From: Hymenopus coronatus
Lineage: Eukaryota; Arthropoda; Insecta; Mantodea; Hymenopodidae
DNA: 64,000 nucleotides
Direction of reading: 5' to 3'
Assembly (NCBI GenBank): GCA_030762935.1
Contig: CM060883.1
Coordinates: forward strand, 97,662,001-97,726,000
The notes beneath the pieces are model-generated. The model was not told the origin of the DNA. It saw only the letters and a list, made by a program, of their open reading frames with translations, and ran no database searches. This document shows, in pieces, positions 1-9,048 of this stretch; position 1 is the stretch's first letter; every line of letters begins with the position of its first letter. Made by a program: the position numbers and the translations under genes.

Positions 1-290
1 ATTAACATTTTTTAAACACTGCATCGCGTTAGATGAAATTTTGTCATACAGATCTTTGTTCCTCTTTTGGGATTGAAATATCGCTTATGTTTTGTTATCT
101 TTACCTTTTGGAATGTCACTTTTATTTTGTTTTTTAATGTTGTTTATATCACCATTAACCTAAAATCTGCATTTTGTTACTTAAATGGTAAGGGATTCCA
201 TTGCATTTTGTAGTTGTGGTTATAAGATGTCAAGCATCGGCATATCTGGAGTGCTTATTGTAAATTAGCAGGGTAACGTACTATAATTGC
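1..290. other. AT-rich non-coding DNA, no gene seen
   Basis: No open frame of useful length, no RNA gene and no recognisable repeat border was found. The right end may contain more of the decayed transposase sequence that is clear from 291 onward, but the reading there is broken by stops. Confidence 0.5.
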
Positions 291-368
291 TGGATCAGTA
301 GAAAAGCACCAATATCATTGCCAGCACATTCACCAGATTTAACTCCTGATGACATGTTCAGACTCTGG
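291..368 (+). pseudogene. Relic of a DDE transposase (IS630/Tc1/mariner superfamily-like)
   Basis: Twenty-six codons read without a stop as a peptide starting WISRKAPISLPAHSPDLTP and ending in MFRLW. A W-I-x-R-x-x-P-I-x-x-P-A-x-S-P-D-L-T-P run followed by F-x-L-W is the signature before the last catalytic acidic residue in many animal DDE transposases that pair DNA strands for cut-and-paste movement. Here the residue block after LTP is DDMF. Reading continues to a stop near 438, and a one-base shift gives further plausible sequence (DAIRDMPGNF), so a frameshift is likely. No start, no terminal repeats and no other domain are visible. This is seen as a short fossil; the family assignment is an inference from this one motif. 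Confidence 0.6.
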
Positions 369-2511
369 TTAATAAGTGAAGAGGAGCATCTGATGCTATT
401 CGTGACATGCCAGGCAACTTCTCAGTCATCACTATGACACTATCATGCCCTGAAGTCCAAGGTTGGCATTTTAAACTCTTTTAGAAACATTTACGCACTT
501 GTGCAATCCTTGTTTTGTTCTTATTTTGTTCTTATTTTAACTATCTTTGAAGCCTTTTAAAAATACACACACACACGTATATCATTGTATCATTTAACAC
601 TGTTTTAACTTTTTTGACGTAATTTGTATAAAAGCGGAGAATATTAAACTACAAATTTACATGTGTTATTGACAATAACATATTGTAGATTGATTAAAAG
701 GTTTGACCTATTTCAGAGCACATGAATTTAGTTTCATATGTATAATTAAATGAAGATTTCAAGAGAGTTTTGTATTGTGTATTGTTTAAGATTTTAAGAA
801 ACCAGCTTATCTTGTTTCAGAACTCTCATAATGCCTTATAGTAAAAATGTATAGCAACCTTTTGATGGAATTTCATCTAACCTGATGCAGTGTTTCAAAA
901 CCTTTCATGCCCTCTAGCTCAATAACCAGACATTTACAACATACATTCCTGGTAAGAAAATACTTAATCATAACCCCTGAATCTCAACTTAAATTATTTG
1001 GTGTTATTCTGACTCATTCTGTACAAGGAAATTAAAAAATGCCAGGGGAGGGGAAAATATATTGAAGTTTGCAATAAATTAAATAGGGAGAGGTGGGCAT
1101 GGTTTAGATATGGGGAGTTAAATTAAGTGGTATGAAAGCTGAAATGCCCCACAGAACTGACTATTATGTGGAGGAATAGAAATGACCAGACAAAATTATG
1201 GAAGGACCAATGGGTACCAGTTACTATTAATACCAAGAGATGTAATTAAAATAAGAATTATGAAATGTAGAAGAAATTAGAAAGTTAGGTCAATTATTGT
1301 GAAAGACCTTGAATTATTGTTAAGTATCTAAGAAAAATATAAAAGAGGATTTTTGAAATTGTAAATTCAAAATCTAGTTAAGGATACCTATCTACAAAAT
1401 TGATATATTTAAAGAAAAGTGAGTATAAGAAGTAGGTGGGTAGTTAACCTGCTGTAGAACAGATTTATATTTGCACCAGAGGCGACTCAATTGTACCTAT
1501 GTTGTTTTATTAGAAAGGAAAATGTGATTTATATATATAAAATAGGGATAAGTTGTTTAGAGATTGCATTTTATGTACCATTGAAGTTATTTTGAAGTGA
1601 AATAAATAAATTCAAATAGCAATAAAAAATTTGCAACTATGATGAATGTAATTGTTGAAAAGCCACCATATATGTTCTGGTTTGCCACATACTACATTAT
1701 ATGTAGACATCAAGTTTGGTTATAAGACATATTTTATTGGTGTGACTAATGAAACTTTAAAATATGAATCCCTCAGTCCTTTTCCTTATCTCCTGTATAG
1801 GTATTGTGATATACGAAAAATTCCAGAAATAATTTTGTAATATAGATGACAACCAACAGCAAGAAAGAAAAAAAAAAACATTTGATGTGTTCCATTCACA
1901 TGACTTTCTCTGTATCACTGTAATAAGCTTATTTTTCTATCTACTTAATGATAATCGGGATAAACATTAGCATAAATTGTCTTAATTACTTGCTTCCTTG
2001 TAAGTAGAAGGGAAATCAGGGAATACACTAGGAAAAAGTGACAGTTAAATCTTTTAAAAGCTGGTTGCCATTTGGTTGAAACCTGTTTCTACGCAGGGCC
2101 AGGAGTTTGCAACTTTCCATGTGAGAAAAGTTTTAAGTATTTTAAATCTGTAACAAACAACAAGAAATATCTCAGAAATGGTCAATTCCACAATAAAAAT
2201 GTATGTGACATAAATTGTGTGTTTAAACGTGATCTACATTTTTTGTGTAGTAAGTTTTTGTCTATCTTTTATGGTTTATTAATTATACAAAATTCAGCAA
2301 AATTCATTCAGAATAAAGAAGTCTTTAGAGGGTATTCCCAGAAAATTCAAGATATACATTTCATTTGCAATATAAATATCTTTAATATACAGTTTTTAAT
2401 CAAAATTGTTAAAGCTACTTTTGAAAATATCAAAATTTACTAAATTTTCTCCATTTAAAGAGTAGTTTGGAATGGCAGGATTTCTCTCAAAATCTTTGTC
2501 TGACATTTTTG
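369..2511. other. AT-rich non-coding DNA, probably intronic or intergenic
   Basis: About 2.1 kb without a supported gene. It holds a short CA run near 564-576 and an A11 run at 1868-1878. Open stretches at 1652-1840 and 2072-2443 are AT-rich, one of them starts at TTG, and they show no domain or splice logic. If the exon at 3067 belongs to a gene on the + strand, this DNA is most likely part of its upstream intron. Confidence 0.5.
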
Positions 2512-2574
2512 GAAGATACACTTTAAATACCAAGTTTGGTATTTAACGGTCTTTTCGTTTTTGAGCCATGCTGT

Positions 2575-2592
2575 CCCCCCCCCCCCACACAC

Positions 2593-2636
<44 letters not shown>

Positions 2637-2690
2637 GCGCGCGCCCATACCCACACCCACGCACGCACGTACACACTCTCTCTCTCTTGC
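2575..2690. repeat. Compound microsatellite: C-run, (CA)n, (CG)n, (CT)n
   Basis: A run of Cs (2575-2586) leads into an almost pure CA tract (to about 2634), then alternating CG (about 2633-2644), then degenerate CCACAC/GCAC sequence and a short CT tract (about 2675-2687). About 60 bp is strictly alternating purine-pyrimidine, the arrangement known to favour left-handed Z-DNA. Overlapping open frames on both strands here encode only His-Thr or Cys-Val strings and are not genes. Confidence 0.9.
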
Positions 2691-2797
2691 ACAAGCGCAT
2701 ATCTTTTTCTCAAAATGCTCTTTTTGGATTCAGGGGGACCCAAAACATGTATTTCAGGAGAAATTTCGGTTTGGAATTTTTGGGTGCAATACAACAC

Positions 2798-2836
2798 CTT
2801 CTCTATACACTATGTACATAGTACATGTAGAGGAAG
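2798..2836. repeat. Imperfect inverted repeat / hairpin at the end of dispersed repeat copy 1
   Basis: The centre ACTATGTACATAGT (2809-2822) is a perfect 14-bp palindrome. The flanking arms CTTCTCTATAC and GTAGAGGAAG pair with small mismatches. Its position at the end of the repeat homology suggests it is a terminal structure of that element. Confidence 0.65.
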
Positions 2837-3060
2837 TAAAAATGCAGTATGTCATAGATGACTAAAGCAATGTGTAATCAAGTGTTAAGGTTTTAATGAT
2901 AAGGGACTGATATTTTACAAGGAAAAACAAAGTTTAATAAAACTGCAAGCATCATTACCATCATTTGATATCTGCTGTTGCAGGACACTAATGTCATTAT
3001 TAAGTAAATGGATTGAAATATTTTGTTTTAAATAATATTTAACACATTTCATGTTATTTT

Positions 3061-3066
3061 CTACAG
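3061..3066 (+). promoter_or_regulatory. 3' splice acceptor site
   Basis: CTACAG directly before the exon, preceded by a T-rich tract with TTATTTT from about 3053. Confidence 0.6.
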
Positions 3067-3218
3067 CATGAAATAGAGAAGCTTAATGATGCAGAATTCA
3101 AGATAAACTGTAATTGGCTGCAGATGTTAACACAATTGATTGAAGATTACCAGGACTATGAGTCACCAGAAGACCAGGCAATAATAGCAAAATGGGTGAA
3201 GGAACGGGACGAATTGCG
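3067..3218 (+). CDS. Internal exon of an unidentified host protein-coding gene
   Basis: A 152-nt stretch is preceded by a pyrimidine-rich tract ending in TTTTCTACAG and followed by GTAAGA, matching metazoan 3' and 5' splice sites. Only one forward frame is open; the other two hit stops within the first nine bases. It gives 50 codons plus two bases, so the downstream intron would be phase 2. The peptide begins HEIEKLNDAEFKINCNWL and ends AKWVKERDELR. It is rich in Glu, Asp and Lys and looks helical, possibly coiled coil. There is faint resemblance to helices of the bMERB type (W-x-x-E-R-x-E-L-R), but that is too weak for a name. No neighbouring exon was recognised within the window, so introns of at least several kilobases are implied. 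Composition and codon use differ clearly from the surrounding AT-rich DNA. Confidence 0.65.
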
Positions 3219-3224
3219 GTAAGA
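3219..3224 (+). promoter_or_regulatory. 5' splice donor site
   Basis: GTAAGA immediately after exon base 3218, a close match to the animal donor consensus. Confidence 0.6.
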
Positions 3225-3653
3225 CAAATCAATACTTGGTTTTCTTTCACATTCATCTATCTTGCATTGTCTTAACATCTGTGCAAATTGAATCTAATGG
3301 AAAAAGCCAATAATTTGGATGGAAATCAAACTAAGTTCTTCATTTTGTCTTTGTTAGCCTGTTTGCTCTTATTTCTACAAATATATTGAAAGTTTAAACT
3401 ATTTGCAAATACAATTATTACACAAAGTACCATGAGACTTGGAGCTTTGCTTCCATAGCATCTTGCCAGTCTGTTGAGGTTGCTCATTTGTTTGGGAATA
3501 GGCAAGTTGGAAATGATCAAAGTTGTTATGTGAATACTCGCCACTGACACAACTCTAAGATAGACATCCTCTGCAGAAACTCATGGCTAATGCATTAGGT
3601 AGTATACATCCAGAGTCCTGGGCAAACCCCATACAAAACACCACTCCATGTGT
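3225..3653. other. Non-coding DNA between exon and dispersed repeat copy 2
   Basis: Nothing recognisable. A minus-strand open stretch at 3326-3550 has no domain and lies in presumed intron. Confidence 0.5.
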
Positions 3654-3812
3654 TCTTGGAAGATGCTGAACTTAATACCAAGTGTGATATTTCTTCATCA
3701 TTTTTAGGTATGTGGTTTTACACACATGCTAAGAATGGTTGTCTTTTTCTAAAAATGTTTCTTTTTTTTGGACTCATGGGCTTCAAAATATATACTTCTG
3801 GTGAAATATTTG
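3654..3812 (+). repeat. Dispersed repeat, copy 2
   Basis: Diverged second copy of the element described at 2512-2836, in the same orientation and about 1.1 kb downstream. It lacks the expanded microsatellite, having only ACACACA near 3720, and lacks the hairpin. The exon lies between the two copies. Confidence 0.6.
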
Positions 3813-4411
3813 TGCAACATAAGGGATTGGCATTCTCATATGGATTTTAAAATTACTGAGTGGCAACTGCTGACACACCTACTCTATTCTGGGAACTAGC
3901 TACCACAGCTAATATTGCACAGATAACTTTTTAAATTGAAATGACGATTTCATTAATTTCATCTACTACCCTCCTCAATGCATTATGGAACTTGTATAAT
4001 GATGTGAAAGAAGAATTCTCACCTTTACTTCTCATAATTCTAATTTTGTGTAGCCTGAGCTATTCCTAACAATTCCCTGATATTCACCCAGAAGAATGTG
4101 AAACTTGAGAGAATGTCTGACTTCCTTAATCTTCCTCCAGCAGTCTCCAAGTTCTGGTGCAAAGGCACTCTTTGTCAGTAGAAGTCATTGGTCAGAATTG
4201 TTGAGTAGTATTTTAGATCATCACATTAGGTGATATTTTGAACCTCAGTACCTTCTCTTTGGACCCACATTGCTCAATAAATGCTTCACATTTTCACATA
4301 ACACAGGAAACCAAATATAGGAAATATAAGTGAAATTGGTGAATATGAACATTCCCCTCTCGCAGGCAATTAATCAGGAAGACAGACTGCAGCCATTGTG
4401 AAAAATAATAT
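3813..4411. other. Non-coding DNA upstream of the retroelement
   Basis: About 600 bp with no supported gene or repeat. The five bases next to the LTR (AATAT) do not recur on the other side of the retroelement, so no target-site duplication is preserved. Confidence 0.5.
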
Positions 4412-4817
4412 TGTAAGAAAAACTCTCATTTTACTCTAGCAAACAACTCTTTATTTTTTCCACAAACTGATTACAATAGGAAGCTGCTCACAAATAACTG
4501 TCTTTCTTCAATGGTTTGATAACATCTCTCAGCTTTTGATGAGCGCTGCAGCAATGACTATTACGTTCACCACAAATTTCTTGTCAAAGCTAACTGTAAG
4601 CATTCCCAGTTGAAACTGAACTCTGGCCAGGCCTTTATTCCTCTTTTTATACTTGTTGATCTTACGGCAGAAAATTTCCAGAAGCAGTTGCACATGCAAA
4701 CCACTGCAGGTGTCACAACTCATTCAGGTGTAATAATGCCCTGGTTTATCAACAAAGAATCTTCCACCAGCATACATGTCCTCAAACATAAAGTGTAACA
4801 ATGGATGCCAATGATCA
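4412..4817 (-). repeat. 3' LTR of the retroelement
   Basis: Matches 7749-8138 along its length with many substitutions and small indels. The longest shared word runs from CATTCCCAGT through TGAAACTGAA to CTCTGG (about 4600-4625 and 7950-7975). It starts TGTAAG on the + strand and ends in a CA at 4816-4817. The matching sequence continues for a further seven bases (GCTATGA), so this border could shift slightly. Confidence 0.8.
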
Positions 4818-5301
4818 GCTATGATGCCCCAACCAGCACTGTTGTAACGGGCTAGATGATCCAGGTGTACTACCAGCCTCTTCCCTAGGGGCAGCCTTTG
4901 GGTGCGGTAGACAACAATATTGATCCTCTTCAACCCTTGCCATGGTTGTTGAAGCTTGGGGCAGCACCCCTTGGTCCAGGTAGGACAACATAGCCACACC
5001 AAAAATCACCCTGCTGGAAATCTCAGCTGTTGCTGTCGGTCGTAATGGTCTTCATCCGGCCACTCGCTATCTGAATGAGTTGACATGTCATCTCATGCAT
5101 GTCATGACGCTGGTCTCCAAGACTCTCCACATAGTCAATTGCTGGCTGTTGTGCCCCAGGAGGACTTCCAAACTTCAGGTCACATAGTAGACGCAGCTCC
5201 CTGCCAAATACCAAACTGATTGGTGTCGTGTGTTGGAGTGGTGCACCAGCAATAAAAGAGGCACTCTCACATCTCAAATTCTCTCTGATGATTGGCCACA
5301 A
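4818..5301 (-). pseudogene. Integrase C-terminal region remnant
   Basis: Minus-strand frames contain the segments VFGRELRLLCDLKFG, LHDxH-like spacing around QRHDMHEM, and WLCCPTWTKG...PKLQQPWQGL...VVHLDHLARY. These are the end of the catalytic domain and the chromodomain-like or GPY/F-like tail typical of Ty3/gypsy integrases. Two overlapping frames (5023-5301 and 4724-5002) must be combined to follow it, which indicates a frameshift between them. It ends next to the 3' LTR, as expected for the end of pol. Non-functional. Confidence 0.8.
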
Positions 5302-5512
5302 CTTTCCTTAAATGTTCTTCTAGAGTCTTGATGTTCTTCTCAACCATTCCGTCTAACTGGGGGTGGAGAGGTCTTATACACTCCAGTGTCTCTCCCAACA
5401 GGTTAGACTCAAAGTTGGTACCCCATAGCAAGAAGGTCTTGGCCTCAACAATGGCATACACCTCTGGCCAGTTGTTAAGTAATCCATGGCAACCAACCAT
5501 ACTTGCTGCCAC
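5267..5512 (-). pseudogene. Integrase catalytic core remnant with internal deletion
   Basis: This minus-strand stretch includes NNWPEVYAI near its start, NFESNLLGETL in the middle and HPQLDGMVEK near residues 50-59. The first and last are the conserved flanks of the integrase core. The distance between WPEVYAI and NFES is only about 15 residues, which is too short. The strand segment that normally holds the second catalytic Asp is therefore missing. The glutamate in the GMVEK helix is kept. An overlap with the next frame at 5267-5301 marks a frameshift. Confidence 0.8.
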
Positions 5513-5519
5513 TATCTGA

Positions 5520-5980
5520 CTCAGGGAATGGCCTGGCTAAGTGCTTAAAAGGAGCTCCCACATTAAACTGCTCCTTTTCTGTGGGCCATGACTTGCTGCA
5601 TTGTTGGCACCACTTCTCAGCATCTGCTCGATATCTTGGCCAGTAATAGCATTGTCAGAGATTGTCTTGAAGTCCCTGCATTTGCTTCCTCCAGGACTCC
5701 CATGACCGTACTCTGTGGGAGGATCAGCTGCTCTCTCTCTGGGTCTTCCCATAGCCACAACAGTAATCTTCCTTGGTCTTCAATGAGTTGCATTGGGCCA
5801 GTAGGACTTGTACACGCTACTCCTGGGTGCCCTAGTCCCTGCCTCCTCTTCTCTCAAGAGTGGCCCCAAGTCAGCATCTGCCAGTTGCTCCCTCCTCAGG
5901 CCTGAGCTATCCAGCTGCAGGACAACTGTGGTGTGCTCTTTCTTCTCAACTTTAGTGCAATGGCTTGCATTCATGTGACC
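5520..5980 (-). pseudogene. Integrase zinc-finger region and RNase H-integrase linker, broken
   Basis: At about 5572-5650 the minus strand reads YYWPRYRADAEKWCQQCSKS, containing the C-x-x-C half of the HHCC zinc-binding domain. Just upstream in the element (about 5780-5974) a frame with REQLADADLGPLLREEEAG resembles the linker before that domain. The two lie in different frames. The His-His half could not be placed with confidence. Confidence 0.7.
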
Positions 5981-6609
5981 TCTGGAGGGTGAAATGGTAT
6001 CTGCATTGTTGTGTCCTCTTCCTTTCTGATGTGAGGTTATACTCCTAGAGCTATCAGAAGCTCAACAGAGTGGGTAGTTCTCAGGTGAAATGACTGACCT
6101 TACAGGTACTTGTGGAAGTGCTCCAGCAGGCATTCTTTCTGCCTTACAGAGCATCTTGCTGTATGTTATAATTTATAACACAACCCTGGCCATCCAGGAC
6201 CTGGGATAGAATGCTTCCAATGCAGGTGTCGTTGGCATCAGTACTCACAATAGTCACTTTAGGATGTAGAAATCCTAAAATTGCAGGAGTTCTTGCTTAA
6301 GCACCTGAAATGTGTGCTCTGCCTTTTCTAATCACAAGTAAGGTTGGTGTTCTTCTGTCACACAAGTGAGGGGTTTTGCAATGCTGGAGAAACCTATGAT
6401 GAACCAGCAATGGAAGCTGCATAGTTTCAGGAAACTTCGCAGTTCTCATTTACCTTCGAGCAAGGGAAATCTTACACTACTCAAGTCTTCTCCAGGTCCA
6501 TGTCCACCCCAGATGGTGGGACTATGTGGCCCAAGTAGTTCATTTCCTTGCAGAAGAATTGGCACTTCTTTGCAATCAACTTCAGCTTAGCTGCCTGCAG
6601 CCTCTGCAG
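5981..6609 (-). pseudogene. RNase H domain remnant
   Basis: At about 6184-6258 the minus strand reads STDANDTCIGSILSQVLDG, the first strand of a Ty3/gypsy RNase H with its catalytic Asp (TDA) still present. A broken reading upstream in the element (about 6360-6480) contains PLTCVTEE and FQVLKQELL, the connection before RNase H. Stops and frameshifts interrupt it several times. A + strand open stretch at 6366-6590 is only its shadow. Confidence 0.7.
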
Positions 6610-7065
6610 TTATTTGGTCAGGTTCTGGAGAAGGTCTTCAAATTTGTGGCCTACAACAATGACATCAATGCATAAATATAGCAGACAGGCATCGTAAGTC
6701 AACCCTCTCATCACTGGAAGGTGGTTGGCACATTGCAGAGGCCAAAGAGCAAAACCATAAATAGCCAAAGCCCTTGCAGCCTGCTGCTTATCTGTGGGAT
6801 CCACAGCCACTTGCCAGTATTCTGATTTCAAGTCCAAAGTTGAGAACCACTGGACACCAGCAAGTGTGTCCAGGGTATTGTCAATCTGGGGTAAGGGGAA
6901 ATAGTCCTTTCTGGCGATGGCATTCAACTTTCTGTATCCACACCAAACTGTAGCTCACCATTCTTCTTCAGCAAGACTACAGGGAAGCATCAAGGGCTGT
7001 CGGATTCTGCAATGATACCCCCAGCGTGTCTTGTACCTCTGCTTGCTTTGCCAGGAGAACATGTC
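6610..7065 (-). pseudogene. Reverse transcriptase remnant
   Basis: A 105-residue frame (6610-6927) contains RKDYFPLPQIDNTLD, then FSTLDLKSEYWQV with the first catalytic Asp, and then LLYLCIDVIVVG, where the YxDD box should be. One extra codon and a changed residue destroy the double Asp. The Gly of the usual L-D-L-x-S-G-Y is Glu. The fingers part lies before it (6928-7065), with frames resembling the SPWCFP...KKDGS segment. The polymerase would be inactive. Confidence 0.85.
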
Positions 7066-7332
7066 TCAGTGGTTGCCCCATAGGTCAGGAATCTCCAGTA
7101 TTGATGTTGTGGAGCCCTCAGTGTGACCATAAATGGCGTTCCCTTCACTGAAGACAGATTGGTATTGGCTGAGTAGATACTGGAACTTCTCCAGTTGTGA
7201 AGCGGTCAGATATTCGCCTGCCCTCTGTAGCAAGTCTTTCAGCTGGGGCTTGAGGTCCTGTGATGGTGCTGGCTGTTCAGATTTGTTGCACAGTGGTACA
7301 CTGACAACTGGTTCACATTTCCCTAACTCCAT
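7066..7332 (-). pseudogene. Segment between protease and reverse transcriptase
   Basis: An 88-residue minus-strand frame reading LKDLLQRAGEYLTASQLEK and LLSQYQSVFSEG, the conserved stretch just before the RT fingers in Ty3/gypsy pol. The frame is lost before reaching RT. No protease Asp motif (DTGA-like) was found upstream. Confidence 0.7.
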
Positions 7333-7344
7333 CCCAGCCTGGCT

Positions 7345-7616
7345 TTAGGGCAACAATGCTCGGGCAACACACAGTCCATGTCTTCTGGTCCAATACCAAA
7401 TTACTTGACCACTCACCCTCCAGGGGCACCACCTTGTTCTTGTAGGCACAACTATATTGTCTTTCAGGATTACCTTGTAGATCCCCAAATGTTCATGGGG
7501 GCTCTGGAGCAACACCTCGGCCAACATTGACTCGCCTAGTTGGCTCCTGGCTACCCTTGCAATGAATGCTCTGATTTCATTTCTGAGTCCATCTTCCCCA
7601 TGCCAAGTTGTATTTT
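7345..7616 (-). pseudogene. Residual pol leader sequence, protease not recognisable
   Basis: A short frame (7345-7527) reads HEHLGIYKVILKDNIVVPTRT. This fits the region between protease and RT but carries no diagnostic residue. With the gag remnant only about 90 bp further on, most of gag and the protease must have been deleted. Confidence 0.45.
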
Positions 7617-7721
7617 TTACACTTTTTCCATTATGAATTTCATTTCTGATTTCATTTCGTCCATTCCAGTTTTGATGTTCTTTATTTTTTCAAGCAAAGT
7701 TTTCATTGTGTCCTCCATCAT
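7617..7721 (-). pseudogene. Short gag-like amino-terminal remnant
   Basis: Thirty-four codons begin with two Met codons 8 bp after the primer binding site in element orientation and end at a TAA. The peptide is Met-, Lys- and Glu-rich (MMEDTMKTLLEKIKNIK...), with a heptad-like pattern as in the helical start of some gag proteins. Its position at the 5' end of the element supports a gag origin. It is truncated by the stop. Confidence 0.5.
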
Positions 7722-7728
7722 GGCATTT

Positions 7729-7747
7729 AATCCCACTCCTGACACCA
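7729..7747 (-). other. Primer binding site, tRNA-Leu type
   Basis: The + strand reads AATCCCACTCCTGACACCA, which has the form of a tRNA 3' end with its CCA. The minus strand, TGG-first, would pair with it. The T-stem and acceptor bases fit tRNA-Leu. It sits one base from the LTR edge, as expected for a primer binding site, and fixes the element's orientation. Confidence 0.8.
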
Positions 7748-7748
7748 G

Positions 7749-8138
7749 TGTAACAAAAACTCTCTTTTCACTTTATCACAACTCTATATTTCTTCCACAA
7801 ACAGATTGCAATTGTGACTAGATTCTGCTTACAAATAACTCTCTTTCTTCAATGCTTTGATAACAATTGTGCCGCAGAGTTTCCTGTGGCGATGACTACT
7901 ACTGCTCGGTACAAATTTCCCATAGACACTGTACTCAACTGCATGCTAAGCATTCCCAGTTGAAACTGAACTCTGGGTAGGACTTCATTCCCCTTATTTA
8001 TACTTGTGGATCACATGGCAGGAAATTTCCAGAAGCAGTTGCAAAGTACTGCGGGTGTCACAAACCATATCAATCCCGGTTTCAACGTCAAAGAACCTTC
8101 TGCAGTAACACAGGTGTAACAATGGATGCCAACAATCA
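7749..8138 (-). repeat. 5' LTR of the retroelement
   Basis: Direct repeat of 4412-4817. On the + strand it begins TGTAACAAAAACTC and ends ...AACAATCA, so the element strand starts TG and ends CA. The adjacent primer binding site supports the inner border. The clear divergence between the two LTRs means the insertion is old, because the two are identical at insertion. Confidence 0.8.
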
Positions 8139-8846
8139 GCTATGACTTGCGAAGTTCATACATTTCAGCAATTATGGCTGCAGGGCATAGTCACAATATT
8201 TTGAGATATTAATTATAAAATATCAGTTGACTGATTTTTAATGTTAGCTTCACACGGTTTTCTCTCTTTTTACTATTTATTTAGATACCGTGCTAATGAA
8301 CTTGATTGTAACAGTCAAAGAAAATTAAGCAAACTTTCTTAATTAAGGATTATTAAAATATTTTTAGATTGGTTTCACTTGCATATTGTACCATTATAAG
8401 CAGATTTGATTCTCTTATGTTTTACTGTTTCTTAATTGCTTAATCTTAGCCATCTATATGTAGTGTTTAGAATGAAATATTTGCCTCCTTTGTCTTATTT
8501 GCATGCATTTTCTGTGGAGTAACAGCAACAACTATTTTCTGCTCTATGCCAATCTCTCAAAAGTCAAAATTTTCCTTGCAATACTTTTAATAATATATGA
8601 ACTGGCATTAGAAGGACTGTATATCCCAGTGTGTTAGAATGAATACAAGTTTTCACTGGTGAAGGAATTATTGAAATCAGTTGAGCATATCCATACATAC
8701 ATATTTATAATATTAGTATAGATTAGTGATCTTTTGTGAGTAACGCGCTTAAGCATCAGTATTCTCATAGAATGTGTACTAGATTTTCCTTCACTTCCTT
8801 CTACTTAAGCTGCAAAACAGAAAAATGCACTAGCAACTCAATTGTT
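8139..8846. other. AT-rich non-coding DNA between the two transposons
   Basis: About 700 bp. No coding frame, no RNA gene and no repeat border were seen, apart from a short TACATACATA run near 8693. Confidence 0.5.
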
Positions 8847-8848
8847 TA

Positions 8849-8880
8849 CGAGGTCTGTTCAAAAATTTCCGGAACTTTGT
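8849..8880 (+). repeat. Mariner terminal inverted repeat, left
   Basis: CGAGGTCTGTTCAAAAATTT followed by CCGGAACTTTG; it pairs with 10085-10116. It abuts the TA at 8847-8848. Confidence 0.9.
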
Positions 8881-9048
8881 CCACAAAATGTTCAACGCTT
8901 ACCTTTTACTTATTATGCATGGTCTCCTTCGAAATACTCACCTCCACAATTTATACGCTGCTCCCAATACCATTTCCCGTTCCAGAAGCAGTCTTGGTAA
9001 ACCTCTTTCTGGATCGCGCAAAGCGCCGTTTGCGAATTTTCTTTTATC

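Larger units (their letters stand above)
2512..2836 (+). repeat. Dispersed repeat, copy 1, with internal microsatellite and terminal hairpin
   Basis: Blocks at about 2512-2568 and 2699-2778 match blocks at about 3654-3712 and 3733-3812 in the same order and orientation. Matching words include TTGGAAGAT, AATACCAAGT, the T-rich stretch before CATG or TATG, and CTTTTTCT followed by AAAATG. In copy 1 a CA/CG microsatellite sits where copy 2 has only ACACACA. The right end carries an imperfect hairpin. The structure resembles a short non-autonomous interspersed element that seeds microsatellites. The family name is unknown to me, and the strand is arbitrary. Confidence 0.6.
4412..8138 (-). mobile_element. 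Decayed Ty3/gypsy-type LTR retroelement
   Basis: Two diverged direct repeats (4412-4817 and 7749-8138) enclose, in minus-strand order, a primer binding site, a short gag-like start, a pre-RT segment, reverse transcriptase, RNase H, an integrase zinc-finger region, integrase core and integrase C-terminus. The RT-RNaseH-integrase order is that of Ty3/gypsy (Metaviridae). At about 3.7 kb it is short: nearly all of gag and the protease are absent, and the integrase core is internally deleted. Every coding segment is interrupted by frameshifts or stops, so it is a dead copy. It lies downstream of the host exon in antisense orientation. Confidence 0.9.

Noticed and set aside
2072..2443. A 123-codon + strand open stretch
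   Set aside because: It begins at TTG, has the amino-acid make-up of AT-rich non-coding DNA, and shows no domain or splice signals in a sensible place.
2455..2865. Several His-Thr or Cys-Val rich open frames
   Set aside because: They are translations of the CA/CG microsatellite on both strands.
7729..7747. A tRNA gene fragment
   Set aside because: Only the tRNA 3' end is represented, directly beside an LTR and with CCA; this is a retroelement primer binding site.
7540..7821. A 93-codon + strand open stretch
   Set aside because: It is antisense to the retroelement gag remnant, primer site and LTR.
4407..8145. A target-site duplication around the retroelement
   Set aside because: AATAT on the left has no match in the bases after 8138 or 8145.
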